DNA of 64,000 nt. Origin: COE1 sp910588595 (GTDB lineage Bacteria > Bacillota > Clostridia > Lachnospirales > Lachnospiraceae). The stretch spans positions 22,544-86,543 of the forward strand of contig CARDBT010000011.1 in assembly GCA_948957135.1 (NCBI GenBank), read 5' to 3'. Below the pieces are notes generated by a model. The model did no database searches. It saw only the letters and a list, made by a program, of their open reading frames with translations, and was not told the origin of the DNA. How positions within the stretch are numbered: the stretch's first letter is position 1; each line of letters starts with the position of its first letter. Shown here one piece after another: positions 24,859 to 34,241 of this stretch. The position numbers were made by a program, and so were the translations under genes.

Positions 24859-27054
24859 TTATTTATTTCCCACACCTTTTACACATACAAAATATTTCTG
24901 GTATGCCAGATACTCTCCCATCTGAACCGGCATCGGGATCCCTGCCTCCATCAGCGCGGAGCCATAGTATTCCACACCGGTCTGCGTGTCCTGGTAGACA
25001 GCGTCCGCCGCGAGTCCTCTGAGTCTGACATAGCTCACCGTCATATTTCCATGAGTCTCCTGCATCACCGCGCTCAGCAGTACCCTCTCTTTGTCCTCCG
25101 ACACGAACGCCCACGATGCGCACGCGTCCTCAAACGGGTTGGACAGACGGTAGTAGTCCCCGCCCCGGATCAGATCCTCGTACTTTTTGTAGTCTGCGAT
25201 CTGACCTTTGATCCGCTCCTTCTCCTCGTCGGAGAGCGTCTCGGGATCCAATTCATAGCCAAACGTACCTGCCATCGCCACGACGCCTCTCGTGTGCAGG
25301 CTGACGCTCCTCCCTGTCTGGTGGTTCGGCACCGCGGACACGTGGGCGCCGACCGTGCAGGCGGGATAAAAGAACGACGTTCCGTACTGGATCCGCAGCC
25401 GGTCGACCGCATCCGTGTTGTCACTGCACCAGATCTGCGGCGTGTAGTACAGCATACCCGCATCAAACCTGCCGCCGCCGCCGCTGCAGCCCTCGATCAA
25501 AAGATCCGGATACCGCTGCATCAGCCGCTCAAGGAACTCGTACACACCGAGCACATAGTCGTATGTCACCTTTCCCTGCGCCTTCTCCATAGAATAGATA
25601 TCCGTGAGGCTCCGGTTCATGTCCCACTTCACATACTCGATCTTTCCCTGGTCGAGCACATGGCAGATCTGTTCAAAGATGTGATCCCTGACCTCCTGCC
25701 TCGAAAAGTCGAGCACCAGCTGATTGCGCGCCCGGACAGGTTCCCGCCCCGGGATCCGGATCGCCCAGTCAGGATGGCTGCGGTAGATATCGCTGTCCTC
25801 CGACACCATCTCCGGCTCTATCCAGATGCCGAACCTGATCCCGATCGCATTGATCCTGCGGATCAGTTCCCCCAGCGTACAGCCGAGTTTTTCCTCGTTG
25901 ACCTGCCAGTCGCCGAGACCGCTGTCGTCGTCGTTGCGCTTTCCAAACCAGCCGTCGTCCATCACCACCATGTCGATGCCAAGCTCCGCCGCCTCTCTCG
26001 CCAGCCGGTATATCGTCTCGCCGTTGAAGTCAAAATACGCTGCCTCCCAGCTGTTGATCAGCACAGGTCTCGACTGATGACTGTATTTTCCCCTGCAGAG
26101 ATGTTTTCTGATACAACGGTGATACCGCCTGGACAGCCCGCCGAACCCCTGCGCCGAGTAGCACAGGATCGTCTCCGGTATCACCAGTTTTTCCCCTTTT
26201 TCGAGCGGATAGTGGAACAAGTCGCTGTGCAGCCCCATGAGAGCCCTCGTCTGCCCGTACTGGTCCCGCTCCGCCTCACACATAAAATTGCCGCTGTAGA
26301 CAAAAACCATGCCGTAGCAGCTTCCCGCGTCCTCCGTCGCACCTTTGTCCGCCAGGATCACCGCCGGATTGTACTGGTGGCTGGAAGTCCCCCTGCGGCT
26401 CCCGATCACCTGGCAGCCATGTGCGATCCGCGTCCGCTGAAAATTGCGCTCCATCGCATGACGCCCGTAAAAGCTGACAAGATCGTACTCCCCGCCCACG
26501 AAATCCAGACACGCCGACGCCGCCTTCTCCACACAGACCGGACTGTCACCGAGATTGATGATCTCCGCGCTCCTGGTGATGATGTCCTCATCCGCCAGCA
26601 CGCCGTACAGCAGGCGCACCTGCACCCGGCTCACGGAATCCTCCAGGAGGATTTCCAGGCTCTCCGCCTCAGCCTCCGGCGCATACACCGCCGGAAGCCC
26701 CTTCAACCCATATTTTCCGCGCCTGATCTCGTGGCTGACATAGCGCAGGTCACAGTACTCGGAACCATCTGCATTGCGTATCACAAGGGCGCTGCTGCGG
26801 TAATCCCCCGCCCCCGCCTGCGGGTACTCCTGCGGCAGGGCATCCAGGGAGTATGTCCTGTCATTTCCGGCATCCGCCGGATTTCCCGAGAACCCCCTGT
26901 CATAGTACGTCAGGAGATACGCCATATTTCCCGATATCTTTCCCCCATAATACAGATGTAACAGGAAACCCTTGGAATCTACCTTCATCTGATATGTTGT
27001 ATGCTTTGTGTTTAATGAAAATACTTGATTTTCCTGCTGGTACTGAATCGCCAT
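24859..27054 (-). CDS. Alpha-galactosidase, glycoside hydrolase family 36
   Basis: 731 residues, the family's usual length. An N-terminal beta-sandwich (1-330) is followed by the catalytic barrel. The nucleophile Asp is in YVKWDMNR near residue 473 and the acid/base Asp in WCSDNTDA near 545. The glycine-rich loop GCSGGGGRFD sits between them. The SWEAAYFDFNGE and DDGWFG segments are typical of GH36. It releases terminal alpha-galactose from raffinose-type oligosaccharides and lacks a signal peptide, so it acts inside the cell after transport. It is the last gene of the operon, 33 bases after the permease gene. Confidence 0.95.
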   Translation of the reverse strand: MAIQYQQENQVFSLNTKHTTYQMKVDSKGFLLHLYYGGKISGNMAYLLTYYDRGFSGNPADAGNDRTYSLDALPQEYPQAGAGDYRSSALVIRNADGSEYCDLRYVSHEIRRGKYGLKGLPAVYAPEAEAESLEILLEDSVSRVQVRLLYGVLADEDIITRSAEIINLGDSPVCVEKAASACLDFVGGEYDLVSFYGRHAMERNFQRTRIAHGCQVIGSRRGTSSHQYNPAVILADKGATEDAGSCYGMVFVYSGNFMCEAERDQYGQTRALMGLHSDLFHYPLEKGEKLVIPETILCYSAQGFGGLSRRYHRCIRKHLCRGKYSHQSRPVLINSWEAAYFDFNGETIYRLAREAAELGIDMVVMDDGWFGKRNDDDSGLGDWQVNEEKLGCTLGELIRRINAIGIRFGIWIEPEMVSEDSDIYRSHPDWAIRIPGREPVRARNQLVLDFSRQEVRDHIFEQICHVLDQGKIEYVKWDMNRSLTDIYSMEKAQGKVTYDYVLGVYEFLERLMQRYPDLLIEGCSGGGGRFDAGMLYYTPQIWCSDNTDAVDRLRIQYGTSFFYPACTVGAHVSAVPNHQTGRSVSLHTRGVVAMAGTFGYELDPETLSDEEKERIKGQIADYKKYEDLIRGGDYYRLSNPFEDACASWAFVSEDKERVLLSAVMQETHGNMTVSYVRLRGLAADAVYQDTQTGVEYYGSALMEAGIPMPVQMGEYLAYQKYFVCVKGVGNK

Positions 27055-27087
27055 ACTTCTTTTCTCCTAACTAAATACACCGAAATT

Positions 27088-27930
27088 TTATTTTACTGCA
27101 CCGTTTACCACACCGTTGAGGATCTGTCTCTGACAAACCACATAGAATATCAGGATCGGGATCAGCGACAGCAGATACGATGCAAACGCCAGGTTGTAGT
27201 TTGTGCCAAACTGTGTCTGGAAGTTGAGCTGTGCCAGAGGCAGTGTATTCTGGTCGGAACCAGCCATGATCACGAGCGGTGTCATCACATCGTTCCAGAC
27301 TGCCAGCGCTGTCAGCACTGCCACGGTGGCGTGCATCGGGCGCATGATCGGGAAGATGATCTTCCAGTAGGTACGCCATGTCGACGCCCCGTCCACCTTC
27401 GCAGCCTCCTCAAGCGCTATCGGGATATTGACAAGATAGCCCGAATACAGCATTATGTTCATCGGCATATAGAACACGACATATAGCAGGATCACGCCGA
27501 ACCAGTTTGCCAGCCCCATCTCCGCCGTCTGCTTTGCCAGCGGCATCATCAGGATCGCGAACGGCACGAACATACCGCTGACGATGAACAGATAGACAAA
27601 GCTGTAGAATTTGCTGTGACCCTTGTTTCTTCCCAGTGCATATCCCATCACGGAATGGATCGCAACAGAGAGCCCCACCGTCAATATCGTGATCACCAGG
27701 CTGTTTTTCAGCGAGTTCCAGAAATCCGTCACCCGCATCGCCTCCTTAAAATTGTCGAGACTCCAAGTCTTTGGCAGCGACAGGATCCCGCTGACACTGT
27801 TTGTCATCTCCGATGGCTGTTTGAACGCGATGACCAGCGTCATGTACAGCGGGAAAACGATCGCAGAAAGCCCCAAGATCAGCACAACCATCGCAGTCCA
27901 GTTTGTTTTCTTCGTCATACCTTCCTTCAT
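27088..27930 (-). CDS. Sugar ABC transporter permease (MsmG/MalG type)
   Basis: 280 residues with six membrane helices and the EAA loop EEAAKVDGASTWRTYWKIIFP near 195-215, the contact site for the ATPase. The sequence fits carbohydrate uptake-1 permeases paired with MsmF-like partners. Its ATG overlaps the stop of the other permease gene as TAATG, so translation is coupled. No ATPase gene is present, so a shared MsmK-type ATPase encoded elsewhere must energise the transporter. Confidence 0.92.
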   Translation of the reverse strand: MKEGMTKKTNWTAMVVLILGLSAIVFPLYMTLVIAFKQPSEMTNSVSGILSLPKTWSLDNFKEAMRVTDFWNSLKNSLVITILTVGLSVAIHSVMGYALGRNKGHSKFYSFVYLFIVSGMFVPFAILMMPLAKQTAEMGLANWFGVILLYVVFYMPMNIMLYSGYLVNIPIALEEAAKVDGASTWRTYWKIIFPIMRPMHATVAVLTALAVWNDVMTPLVIMAGSDQNTLPLAQLNFQTQFGTNYNLAFASYLLSLIPILIFYVVCQRQILNGVVNGAVK

Positions 27931-28802
27931 TATAGCTGCTCCTCCTTCTTACCGGTAAATTTCAACTGCGCAACGGAGACCGTCACGATCACCAAAAAGA
28001 ATATCACGGCATTTGCACTCTGGAAGCCAAACTGTCCGCCTGACATACCGTTGTTGTAGATCAGGTAGGAGATGGACTCCGTGCTCTGCGCCGGACCGCC
28101 CTTTGTCAACGCCATGATCTGGTCAAACACCATCAGGAAATTTTTCACACACAATACCATGTTAATGGAAAAGAACGGAATGATCAATGGGAACGTCAGA
28201 TAACGGAACTGCTTCCATCCTGTAGCGCCGTCGAGCCCGCCCGCCTCGTACACATCCTCGGGCACCGTCTGCAGACCGGAGATATAGATGATCGTGTTCA
28301 TCGCGATCGCCTGCCATGAGCAGACTACCATGATACCGATCCACGCCGTGTCCGGGTTTGACAAAATGCTGGAACCCATGGCGTCAGAGCCGATCATGGA
28401 TCCGAATGCCGGAAGGATATAGGTAAAAAAGTAGTTGAATATATAACCGACGACAAGTGCTCCCAATATATTGGGCAGGAAGTACGCCCCCCTGAAAAAG
28501 CTCTTGGCGCGTATCTTGCTGTTGAGTGCGAGCGCCAGCACCAGGCTGAGCACGTTCACCACGACAGTCGTCACGACCGCAAGCTTGAAGGTGAACAGAT
28601 AGGACTTTCCGACACGCCCGTCGGTAAACAGGTCAGCATAGTTGCGCAACCCCACCCAGTCATATGTACCAAAACCCTTGAAATTCGTAAAGCTGTAGAT
28701 CACGCCGCGGATCAGCGGAATCGTGTTGAAGCAGACAAACAGTGCCAATATCGGAATCGTGATCAGCAAAAAGGTCCTTTTTCTCTCATTTTTCATATCC
28801 AT
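27930..28802 (-). CDS. Sugar ABC transporter permease (MsmF/MalF type)
   Basis: 290 residues from the ATG at 28802, chosen for the GGAGGAGGGG site; the frame runs further upstream into the binding-protein gene. Six membrane helices; EAA loop YEAGGLDGATGWKQFRYLTFP near 190-210. It should form a heterodimer with the following permease for import of an alpha-galactoside oligosaccharide, judging from the GH36 gene in the operon. Confidence 0.92.
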   Translation of the reverse strand: MDMKNERKRTFLLITIPILALFVCFNTIPLIRGVIYSFTNFKGFGTYDWVGLRNYADLFTDGRVGKSYLFTFKLAVVTTVVVNVLSLVLALALNSKIRAKSFFRGAYFLPNILGALVVGYIFNYFFTYILPAFGSMIGSDAMGSSILSNPDTAWIGIMVVCSWQAIAMNTIIYISGLQTVPEDVYEAGGLDGATGWKQFRYLTFPLIIPFFSINMVLCVKNFLMVFDQIMALTKGGPAQSTESISYLIYNNGMSGGQFGFQSANAVIFFLVIVTVSVAQLKFTGKKEEQL

Positions 28803-28815
28803 AACACCCCTCCTC

Positions 28816-30096
28816 CTAATTTCCATGCGTCCGCTCATACTCCTGCACGAGACGGATGATATCCCTGTTGTAGCGCAGCCAGTCCGTATCAAATTTCTGT
28901 AAGAAGGCATCTACGTCTTTCTGCAGCAGGAACGTCTGGATCTGCGCGTCGACTGCCATCTCGGACGGATAGTAGTGATCCTGGTAATCGGTCATCCTGC
29001 CCTCCTCAATGTGCCGGGTCATGCCGTCGAGCATCGGTGAGAGTGTGAAATCCCCCTCCTTGCAGGGAATCCCGATCTGCGCGTCGATGTACTGCTGGAT
29101 ATTTTCCTCCTCATACAGGAAGTCGAGCACCTCATACGCCGCCTGCTTGTTCTCACAGTCCGCCATCACGCAGAACTGGAGATCGATCCCGGAGTTCAGT
29201 GTGTTCTGCGCCGCGTCATCGTTTGCCGGCATGACGAAGGAATCAATGTTCAGGTCCGGGTTCACCGACAGGATCTGCGGGATCGCGTAGCTTCCGATGG
29301 GGTACATCGCCGCCTCTCCCCTCGCAAATGCCGTGCAGGCATCGTTATATCCGTACGCGAACGGATCGTCCACCGCATACTGCAGCAGCTCCAGGTATTT
29401 CTCCGACACCTCCCTGTACTCCTTCGCAAAGTTTGTCTCGCCCCTGTTGACCTGTTTGGTTACATCAGCCGGCGCGAGACTGACCGCCATGGCGTTCCAG
29501 GGCGCCAGACACGTCCAGGTATCCTTGAAGCCAAAGTAAAACGGCAGGATCCCCTCCGACTGGATCTCTTCACACAGCGCCGTGAACTCGGACCAGTTCT
29601 GCGGGATCTCCCAGCCATGCTGCGCAAACATTTCCCGATTGTACAGGACACCCGCCGCGTTCGCCACATAAGGGACTGCGTATGCACCCTCCACCGGAAC
29701 CAGCTTCAACGCCTCGTCGATATCAAGGTAAGCCTGTTTGATATTCTGGAGCCCCGCATAGTCGGAAACATCCGCGACGATCTCGGCATCCACAAAATAG
29801 GAGTAGTTGATATCTCCCCCGATCCCTATAATGTCGGGGTAATCCTCCCGGATAAACCTCGTTTTCAGAATTGTCATTGCGTCGTTTGGAGAACTGATCT
29901 TCAATTGAATATCGTCATGTGAAGCATTGAATTTCTCTTCCAGCATGTCAAAATAACCTGCTGCTTCGGGTTTGTACTGGACAATTTCAATCTCTGTCTT
30001 GCCGTTGCTGCCGGAAGCCCCGCAGCCCTGAATGCCTGCAGCCGCTGCCAGACAGCATAATGATATGCCAATGTGCCCTATTGCGTTTCCTTTCAT
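28816..30096 (-). CDS. Sugar-binding lipoprotein of the ABC transporter
   Basis: 426 residues with a signal peptide and lipobox (GIQGC, Cys near residue 25), followed by an extracellular solute-binding protein family 1 fold. It captures the oligosaccharide outside the membrane and delivers it to the two permeases encoded 13 bases downstream. The start ATG has AAAGGAG 8 bases ahead. It leads the operon, whose upstream region is shared with a divergent AraC regulator gene. Confidence 0.92.
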   Translation of the reverse strand: MKGNAIGHIGISLCCLAAAAGIQGCGASGSNGKTEIEIVQYKPEAAGYFDMLEEKFNASHDDIQLKISSPNDAMTILKTRFIREDYPDIIGIGGDINYSYFVDAEIVADVSDYAGLQNIKQAYLDIDEALKLVPVEGAYAVPYVANAAGVLYNREMFAQHGWEIPQNWSEFTALCEEIQSEGILPFYFGFKDTWTCLAPWNAMAVSLAPADVTKQVNRGETNFAKEYREVSEKYLELLQYAVDDPFAYGYNDACTAFARGEAAMYPIGSYAIPQILSVNPDLNIDSFVMPANDDAAQNTLNSGIDLQFCVMADCENKQAAYEVLDFLYEEENIQQYIDAQIGIPCKEGDFTLSPMLDGMTRHIEEGRMTDYQDHYYPSEMAVDAQIQTFLLQKDVDAFLQKFDTDWLRYNRDIIRLVQEYERTHGN

Positions 30097-30139
30097 ATTT
30101 TTTCTCCTTTCTTTTTTTGTGATATTATCTTAACATATC

Positions 30140-30233
30140 ATTATACTATCGGTAAATGGCACTGTTTCGCGTGTTTTATACCAATATACTGTTTTTGTCA
30201 TATTTACTTGAAGTCATACAGCATTTTGGTATA
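30140..30233. promoter_or_regulatory. Divergent control region of the alpha-galactoside operon
   Basis: On the minus strand a perfect TATAAT (30140-30145) has only a weak -35 (GAAACA) 17 bp away, as expected of an activator-dependent promoter. Inverted copies TATACCAA (30177-30184) and TTGGTATA (30226-30233) lie upstream and may be AraC-type operator half-sites. Confidence 0.5.
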
Positions 30234-30320
30234 TACTAAAATTACAACATATTTTATAATGATTTTATTTCTTTTTTATTTCTTTTTTTCTTTTTCGTGC
30301 AGCAGAAGGGAGACAGCAAC

Positions 30321-31178
30321 ATGAGCGAAGTCATTTTTTCCGTATTTCCAAGTGAAAATTTTATCGATCTGGGGTTATACCAGTTTGGCTGGGAGAAGTG
30401 CGATCCGTCCCACTCGTTTGGTCCCGCCGCAAGAAACCATTACCTGTTCCACTACTGCATCTCCGGCACGGGCATCCTCTACGCCAACAATGCAAAAGGC
30501 GTATCGATCCCGTACGCTGTCAAAAGCGGACAGGGATTTATGTGCTTTCCGAACCAGATCAATATGTACATCGCGGACCGCGAGATTCCGTGGGAGTATG
30601 TGTGGATCGAGTTTGACGGGCTGCGCGCCAAAGAGACGATCGAGCTGACCGGTTTAAGCCCTGACCAGCCGGTCTACAAGGCGCGCTACAAAGATCTCGC
30701 AGAGACGATGAAATCAGAAATGCTCTATATCGTTGACCACAAGGAGGAATCCCCCTTTCACCTGATCGGGCACCTCTATCTGTTCATAGACAGCCTCGTG
30801 CGCTCCTGCAGCCTGACGCAGCTAAGCCGTGGAAACAGCCTGCGAGACTTCTACATACGCGAGGCGGTTTCTTTCATCGAGCAGAATTTCCAGAACACGA
30901 TCTCCGTGGAGGATATCGCGGCTTCCTGCGGTCTGAACCGGAGCTATTTCGGGAAGATCTTCCACGAAAATATGGGAAAATCCCCACAGGAATTTCTTAT
31001 CTCCTACCGCATGACAAAAGCTGCTGAGCTCTTAAAACTCACCAGCTTGTCCATCAACGATATCAGCAACGCAGTCGGCTATCCAAACCAGCTGCACTTT
31101 TCGCGCGCATTTAAAAATGTATACAGTATCTCTCCCAGACAGTGGCGGTATGAACACAATTCTGTGGAGCAGAAATGA
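30321..31178 (+). CDS. AraC-family regulator, MsmR/RafR-like
   Basis: 285 residues from the ATG at 30321, placed 8 bases after AAGGGAGA. Residues 20-150 are a cupin-like sugar-sensing domain (HYCISGTGILY). Residues 185-285 carry two helix-turn-helix units (ISVEDIAASCGLNRSYFGKIF and LSINDISNAVGYPNQLHFSRAF). It is transcribed away from the binding protein-permease-GH36 operon, so it is likely the activator that responds to the galactoside. Confidence 0.9.
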   Translation: MSEVIFSVFPSENFIDLGLYQFGWEKCDPSHSFGPAARNHYLFHYCISGTGILYANNAKGVSIPYAVKSGQGFMCFPNQINMYIADREIPWEYVWIEFDGLRAKETIELTGLSPDQPVYKARYKDLAETMKSEMLYIVDHKEESPFHLIGHLYLFIDSLVRSCSLTQLSRGNSLRDFYIREAVSFIEQNFQNTISVEDIAASCGLNRSYFGKIFHENMGKSPQEFLISYRMTKAAELLKLTSLSINDISNAVGYPNQLHFSRAFKNVYSISPRQWRYEHNSVEQK

Positions 31179-31188
31179 TCGATATCAA

Positions 31189-33429
31189 TTATTTTACTTC
31201 ACTTCCCGATCCCACGAAGTACTCCACGATCATTCTCTGAACTGTTTCCGGGTACATTAACAGCTGATAGGCAAACCCCCCCTGGCTTGTCTTATTGATC
31301 GTTTTTATCCCCAGTTCCAATCCCCGTTCTGTCTGGACTTTCCTATAGCCCTCCTGTCCTTGTTCTTCAGTGGTCATCCCCGCTGCCACAAGGTACTCCC
31401 AGATCGCAGAAAGTGTAACTTTCTTAACATTGACGGCACTGCAGACCTGATTCAACTTCGCCCTGATATCACTTATATAATAGTATTCTGCATATTGAAA
31501 ACGCTCTGCATCCTCCCGATTCAGGTAAAATTCTGCCTTTCGTTCTTTTTTCACAACAGGTGCGGGTTCCTCGTCAATCTGTGTACTGACAACTGCATTG
31601 GGATTTTCGGACAGAAACGCCGTGATCTCCTGAATGAAACGCTCGCCATATTTTTGATATTTATTTTCACCGACACCGGATACCGCAAGCATTTGTGCCT
31701 GATTGGTGGGCGCTTTGGCACACATATCGATCAGCGTCTTATCGCTGAAAATAATATACGGCGGCATCGCAGCTTCCTTAGCAATGACCTGACGCAGCCG
31801 ACGTAGTCTGTCAAACAGTTCAAAGCCTGCACCTGTGAGTGAATCTGTCTTTTTCTTCTTCGTTCTTTTTACCGTCTCTTCCTCATCCTGCGCCTTTCTG
31901 ACGATCACATGTGTACTTTCCGCTCTTAATCTGTGGATATCCCCCACCTGAAGCACACTGTACTCCCCGCCTGTCTGGACGATATAACCTTCCGCCAGCA
32001 TCTGATCGATCAACAGACGGATATCTGTCTCGCTCCTCTGGTCCAGAACGCCGTAAGATCTGTATGTATTAGCACCAATCTCCTTTAGTCTGGCTCGGTT
32101 TGCCCCGAGCAAGGTTCCGATCACAATGTTCAACCCATACCTGCCTTTTGTCTCGGTTACACAGTTGACCACCCATTTTGCTTCGGCCGTCATATCCTGT
32201 TCATAATATTCCCGATGACAGTTTCCGCAATTATCACAGGGTGCCGCCGCTTTCTCCCCAAAATATTCGAGTATATAATTTCTAAGACATGTGGTGGTTT
32301 TGCAGTACCCTTCCATAACCTGAAGCCGCTGTGTATCCCTCTGCCTGACAAGTTCAATGTCATCTATGTCCATTCCCTCGAATTCTTTCCTCTCCAGCAG
32401 GAATTTGTTGATCATCACATCCTGCACAGAAAACAGAAGGATGCACTGTGCACTTTCACCATCGCGGCCCGCACGCCCCGCCTCCTGATAATAATTCTCC
32501 ATGCTCTGCGGCATATTGTAATGAAGCACAAACCTTACATTGGACTTGTCGATCCCCATGCCAAAAGCATTGGTGGCAATGACGATCTGAACCCTGTCAT
32601 AGATAAAATCGTCCTGACTTTTCTTCCTTGCGTCATTGTCCATTCCCGCATGATAACGTGTCACTGAAATGCCGCTCCGATCCAGCTTCTCATACAAGTT
32701 CTCCACGTTCTTGCGCGTCGCACAATATATGATCCCGCTCTCGTCGGCATGTTTTTGAATATAATCCAATATGTATGCATCCTTGCGCTTTCCCAGAATA
32801 TGCTCCACACTGTAATACAGGTTTTCCCTGTCAAAACCGGTGACGACAACACGGGGATCCTGCAGTTTGAGAGTACATTCTATATCTGTTTTGACCTCCC
32901 TTGTGGCAGTTGCTGTGAAGGCACTCACGACGGGTCTCTCTGGCAGGCTGTCTATAAATGCAACGATCTTTAGATAGCTTGGTCTGAAATCCTGTCCCCA
33001 CTGTGATATACAGTGGGCTTCATCAACTGTTACCATAGAAATCTTTCCATTTCGGGCAAACTGCATAAATAATGCACTTTCCAGGCGCTCGGGCGCCACA
33101 TAAATGATCTTATATCTGCCTTCCGCGGCAAGGCGCATCGCTTTTGTGATCTGCGCCTCCGTCAAAGACGAGTTGATAAATGCAGCATGGATCCCCGCCT
33201 CATTCAATGCTTTCACCTGATCCTGCATCAGAGAGATCAGCGGTGAGACCACAATTGTGATACCGGACAGCATCAGCGCCGGGACCTGATAGCAGATCGA
33301 TTTGCCGGCACCTGTCGGCATGATCGCCAGCGCATCCTTCCCTGACAGAATGGATCGGACGATTTCTTCCTGTCCATTTCTAAATGAATCATAACCAAAG
33401 TATGTCTTAAGTATTTCAGCAGCGTCCAT
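31189..33429 (-). CDS. recQ: ATP-dependent DNA helicase RecQ
   Basis: 746 residues from the ATG at 33429, where GGAAGGAG precedes; upstream codons in the frame overlap the promoter. Walker A TGAGKS near residue 45, DEAHCISQWGQDFRPSY near 135 and motif VI GRAGRDG near 325 form the helicase core. The zinc-binding Cys cluster (CDNCGNCHREYYE) follows near 380, then a winged-helix RQC region and an HRDC domain near 530-610. The further C-terminal extension of about 130 residues resembles a second helix-turn-helix-like tail. The enzyme unwinds 3'-tailed DNA during recombination repair. Confidence 0.93.
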   Translation of the reverse strand: MDAAEILKTYFGYDSFRNGQEEIVRSILSGKDALAIMPTGAGKSICYQVPALMLSGITIVVSPLISLMQDQVKALNEAGIHAAFINSSLTEAQITKAMRLAAEGRYKIIYVAPERLESALFMQFARNGKISMVTVDEAHCISQWGQDFRPSYLKIVAFIDSLPERPVVSAFTATATREVKTDIECTLKLQDPRVVVTGFDRENLYYSVEHILGKRKDAYILDYIQKHADESGIIYCATRKNVENLYEKLDRSGISVTRYHAGMDNDARKKSQDDFIYDRVQIVIATNAFGMGIDKSNVRFVLHYNMPQSMENYYQEAGRAGRDGESAQCILLFSVQDVMINKFLLERKEFEGMDIDDIELVRQRDTQRLQVMEGYCKTTTCLRNYILEYFGEKAAAPCDNCGNCHREYYEQDMTAEAKWVVNCVTETKGRYGLNIVIGTLLGANRARLKEIGANTYRSYGVLDQRSETDIRLLIDQMLAEGYIVQTGGEYSVLQVGDIHRLRAESTHVIVRKAQDEEETVKRTKKKKTDSLTGAGFELFDRLRRLRQVIAKEAAMPPYIIFSDKTLIDMCAKAPTNQAQMLAVSGVGENKYQKYGERFIQEITAFLSENPNAVVSTQIDEEPAPVVKKERKAEFYLNREDAERFQYAEYYYISDIRAKLNQVCSAVNVKKVTLSAIWEYLVAAGMTTEEQGQEGYRKVQTERGLELGIKTINKTSQGGFAYQLLMYPETVQRMIVEYFVGSGSEVK

Positions 33430-33496
33430 CTTATCTCCTTCCAACGGCTTGTATATTGGGCACATAGATGAGCTATCACCCGAATTGTAATAAAAA

Positions 33497-33525
33497 ATTA
33501 TAGCACATATAAAGGAGGTTGACAA
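33497..33525 (-). promoter_or_regulatory. Promoter of recQ
   Basis: Minus strand: TTGTCA, a 17-bp spacer and a perfect TATAAT. It starts 20 bases after the stop of the dprA-like gene, so recQ is separately transcribed. Confidence 0.8.
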
Positions 33526-33545
33526 CGCACTGATGACACAAAAAA

Positions 33546-34241
33546 TCATGTAAGATCATCCAACCTGACTTGTCTGTATACAATGTCATTGCGTATATCC
33601 GCTATAAAACCGTTCAGACAATCCATGTCACGGATCACACGCACACCCATCTGCCCCTCGAGCCATCGGTTGCCGGAAGAATAGCGCACAAGCCTGCTGT
33701 CGACACAAGCCAGATGTCTCCCCTGCCTGATCGCATACCCGACCGTGTACATCGTTCCGCTGTCGCACTCTGCCTCTATCACGATCACACCGTCACTGAG
33801 CCCGCTCTGCAGCCGGTCCCTCTCCACATATTGATATCTGCGCACTGGTGTCTGACAAGGGTACTCACTGAGCAGACAGCCTCCGCCAGAAAGCAGTCTT
33901 TCTGCCAGTCGGGTATTGGCGTGCGGCACGATCCGATCCAATCCGCAGGGCATAACTGCCACGCAGGTTCCACCTGCCGCCAGCGCACCTCTCAATGCGT
34001 ACGTATCGCATCCCATAGCCAGTCCGTTCACCACGTTGATCCCCATCCTGCCAAGCGTATAACCAATCTGGTATGCAGCCTCTATCCCCCTGTCAGACAC
34101 GCGCCTGCTGCCGATCACTGCAACATTACACGCTTGATCGACCATGCCGATCCCGCCTTTGTAATACAGTTCCGACGGCGGATTTGCAATCGACGCCAAA
34201 CGTTTCGGGTAATCACTATCCAATAGCTCTGTCCGTCTCAT
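33546..34241 (-). CDS. Short DprA/Smf-like Rossmann-fold protein
   Basis: 231 residues. It has the DprA core: VAVIGSRRVSDRG near residue 40, NGLAMGCDTYALRGAL near 70 and PCGLDRIVPHANTRL near 97, followed by LLSEYPCQTPVRRYQYVERDRL near 125 and an EAECDSGTMYTVGYA motif near 155. Full DprA proteins are near 300-360 residues and carry a C-terminal winged helix; that part is missing here. DprA loads RecA onto single-stranded DNA in natural transformation, while short relatives occur in defence-like contexts. It overlaps the upstream HTH-Uma2 gene by four bases (ATGA), so the two are coupled. Confidence 0.82.
   Translation of the reverse strand: MRRTELLDSDYPKRLASIANPPSELYYKGGIGMVDQACNVAVIGSRRVSDRGIEAAYQIGYTLGRMGINVVNGLAMGCDTYALRGALAAGGTCVAVMPCGLDRIVPHANTRLAERLLSGGGCLLSEYPCQTPVRRYQYVERDRLQSGLSDGVIVIEAECDSGTMYTVGYAIRQGRHLACVDSRLVRYSSGNRWLEGQMGVRVIRDMDCLNGFIADIRNDIVYRQVRLDDLT

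Noticed and set aside
24844..26961. A 705-codon plus-strand frame opposite the alpha-galactosidase gene
   Set aside because: It is antisense to a clear GH36 enzyme, has no ribosome binding site and encodes an Arg/His/Pro-rich sequence typical of shadow frames in GC-rich codon usage.
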